From assembly GCA_041655735.1 (NCBI GenBank), contig JBBAEV010000037.1:1-7094 (forward strand): 7,094 nucleotides of DNA, read 5' to 3'. The stretch's first letter is position 1, and each line of letters starts with the position of its first letter. The translations under genes were made by a program, and so were the position numbers. Below the pieces are notes generated by a model, which worked only from the letters and a program-made list of their open reading frames with translations, did no database searches and was not told where the DNA came from. Of the stretch, positions 6,307-7,094 are shown piece after piece. The DNA is from JBBAEV01 sp041655735 (GTDB lineage Bacteria; Bacillota_I; Bacilli_A; RF39; UBA660).

Positions 6307-6978
6307 CTATTCAATTAATTCATCAGCATGGTTTGCGACCCATCCTCTGAAGTTGTAAGTTAAATTACATATTTTACATCTTTCTTGTCCTTTAAAATGA
6401 TTAATATATTTTACAAAACCTGATTGAGATTTTTTCTTTAAATCAATTTGCCCCGAATGACCTAATACAATAATTTTACAATTGTCTCCAAAACGTGTTA
6501 ATACCTTTTTAAGTTCTGGAACTGTGAAATTTTGTGTTTCGTCAATAATAACAATAGTTTTATCCATTTTTGAAGAACCTCTCATATAAGCATGAGAATA
6601 AGCATTAATCCATGCAGTTCCATTTTTATTATTTATAATATCACTATAAAAACATGTATTGACGTTTTCATTAATTGTTAATAATGCATCATATAATGGA
6701 GTAAGATATTTTGCTTCTTTTTCTAAAACACTTCCAGCAGTAAATCCTAAGGTGTCTTCTTGACAAGGAGAAAATATATAATCCATATTTATATATTTAC
6801 CAGAAGAAACTAATAATTTAGCACAAGCTACTGAAAGAACTGTTTTGCCCGTTCCTGCTTTGGAATTAACGAAAAGAATATCATAATCATCACCCATAAT
6901 TGCTTCTTGAAGTTCTTTTTGTTCTTCACTAAGTTTCAATCCAAAAAATAAATTATCCTTTTTAGATCTTTTGCTCAT
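6307..6978 (-). CDS. phoH: PhoH-like P-loop ATPase
   Basis: PhoH proteins are P-loop ATPases related to the N-terminal domain of superfamily 1 helicases; they are common in phages, where their role is unsettled (RNA or phosphate metabolism are proposals). Seen here: 223 residues, Walker A Ala-Gly-Thr-Gly-Lys-Thr at 41-46, Walker B with Asp146-Glu147 (Val-Ile-Ile-Asp-Glu-Thr-Gln-Asn), Leu-Gly-His-Ser-Gly-Gln-Ile-Asp at 172-179, and Asn-Phe-Arg-Gly with Arg211 near the C-terminus. Where the family usually has Gly-Asp in the third motif, this protein has Gly-His. A Cys201-x-x-Cys204 pair lies near the end. There is no PIN or KH domain, so it is the core-only phage type. The ATG has a modest SD (GAAGGG, 6990-6995) 11 bases upstream. 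The gene ends with TAG just before the GC-rich leader. Confidence 0.88.
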   Translation of the reverse strand: MSKRSKKDNLFFGLKLSEEQKELQEAIMGDDYDILFVNSKAGTGKTVLSVACAKLLVSSGKYINMDYIFSPCQEDTLGFTAGSVLEKEAKYLTPLYDALLTINENVNTCFYSDIINNKNGTAWINAYSHAYMRGSSKMDKTIVIIDETQNFTVPELKKVLTRFGDNCKIIVLGHSGQIDLKKKSQSGFVKYINHFKGQERCKICNLTYNFRGWVANHADELIE

Positions 6979-6996
6979 TATTTATACAACCCTTCA

Positions 6997-7094
6997 TTAT
7001 GTATTTTTAATATTGTTGTACTCATACCAAATATTATCTTCTACATACTTATATCTTTTTGATTTGGCATAATTTTTATAATCTCGTTTATGTT
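6997..7094 (-). CDS. 3' end of an unidentified gene entering from the right
   Basis: One minus-strand frame stays open from the window edge (first full codon at 7092) for 31 codons to a TAA at 6999-6997, 18 bases before the PhoH start. The translated end is rich in Tyr, Lys and Asn and has one Trp, with a charged and aromatic mix that looks coding. One other frame is open for 17 codons and the third closes at once. Its stop lies just before the PhoH SD, as expected for an upstream operon gene. It is too short to identify. Confidence 0.5.
   Translation of the reverse strand, partial: HKRDYKNYAKSKRYKYVEDNIWYEYNNIKNT

Noticed and set aside
6237..6314. Extension of the metallophosphoesterase by 26 residues to a TTG at 6314.
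   Set aside because: It would overlap the PhoH gene, has no SD, and would encode the hairpin region as protein, while the TTG at 6236 has a strong SD and begins right before the recognisable domain.
6979..7094. Possible promoter before the PhoH gene (CATAAT and GATAAT -10-like words).
   Set aside because: No matching -35 at 16-18 bases, and the region is better explained as the end of an upstream gene.
1..7094. Search for a defence system, CRISPR array, tRNA, intron, inserted homing endonuclease or insertion sequence.
   Set aside because: No spaced direct repeats, no cloverleaf, no split gene and no transposase or nuclease of those types; all main genes are intact phage genes.

Overview
This window looks like the packaging (head-start) end of the late region of a tailed, double-stranded DNA bacteriophage or a related prophage. 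Every credible gene is on the minus strand, so transcription runs from high to low coordinates. The DNA is strongly AT-rich, genes are packed with gaps of 0-80 bases, and most starts have strong AGGAGG-type Shine-Dalgarno (SD) sites with some TTG starts. The terminase and portal sequences resemble those I know from phages of Bacillota, so a low-GC Gram-positive host is the best inference. No host gene, tRNA, integrase, insertion sequence or CRISPR array is visible.

Layout in transcription order: (1) 7094-6997, the end of an unidentified gene entering from the right; (2) 6978-6307, a PhoH-like P-loop ATPase; (3) 6302-6244, a short GC-rich leader with a tandem repeat, an inverted copy and an SD complement; (4) 6236-5031, a calcineurin-like metallophosphoesterase with an extra N-terminal domain and coiled coil; (5) 4998-4609, an unrecognised 129-residue acidic-tailed protein; (6) 4634-4553, a promoter candidate followed at once by a hairpin-plus-T-tract terminator; (7) 4528-3593, a zinc-ribbon protein in the position of the small terminase subunit; (8) 3593-1785, the large terminase subunit; (9) 1760-198, the portal protein; (10) 194-6, a 62-residue protein starting at TTG.

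Genes 7-9 form the DNA-packaging unit: the small subunit would recognise phage DNA, the large subunit cuts it and drives it into the prohead, and the portal is the ring it passes through. They are tightly coupled: the small-subunit stop and large-subunit start overlap in TAATG, and the last codons of the small-subunit and portal genes carry the SD of the next gene. PhoH and the metallophosphoesterase are probably nucleic-acid metabolism genes expressed from the same side.

No complete novel system such as a defence island is visible. The most unusual parts are the two intergenic leaders. The one before the metallophosphoesterase can be drawn as two competing folds, one placing a perfect 7-base complement of the SD in a hairpin loop. 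The one before the small terminase has a promoter-like sequence directly upstream of an intrinsic terminator, suggesting attenuation or antitermination of the packaging operon. Both are inferences from base pairing read by eye. There is no stretch above 300 bases without a gene.
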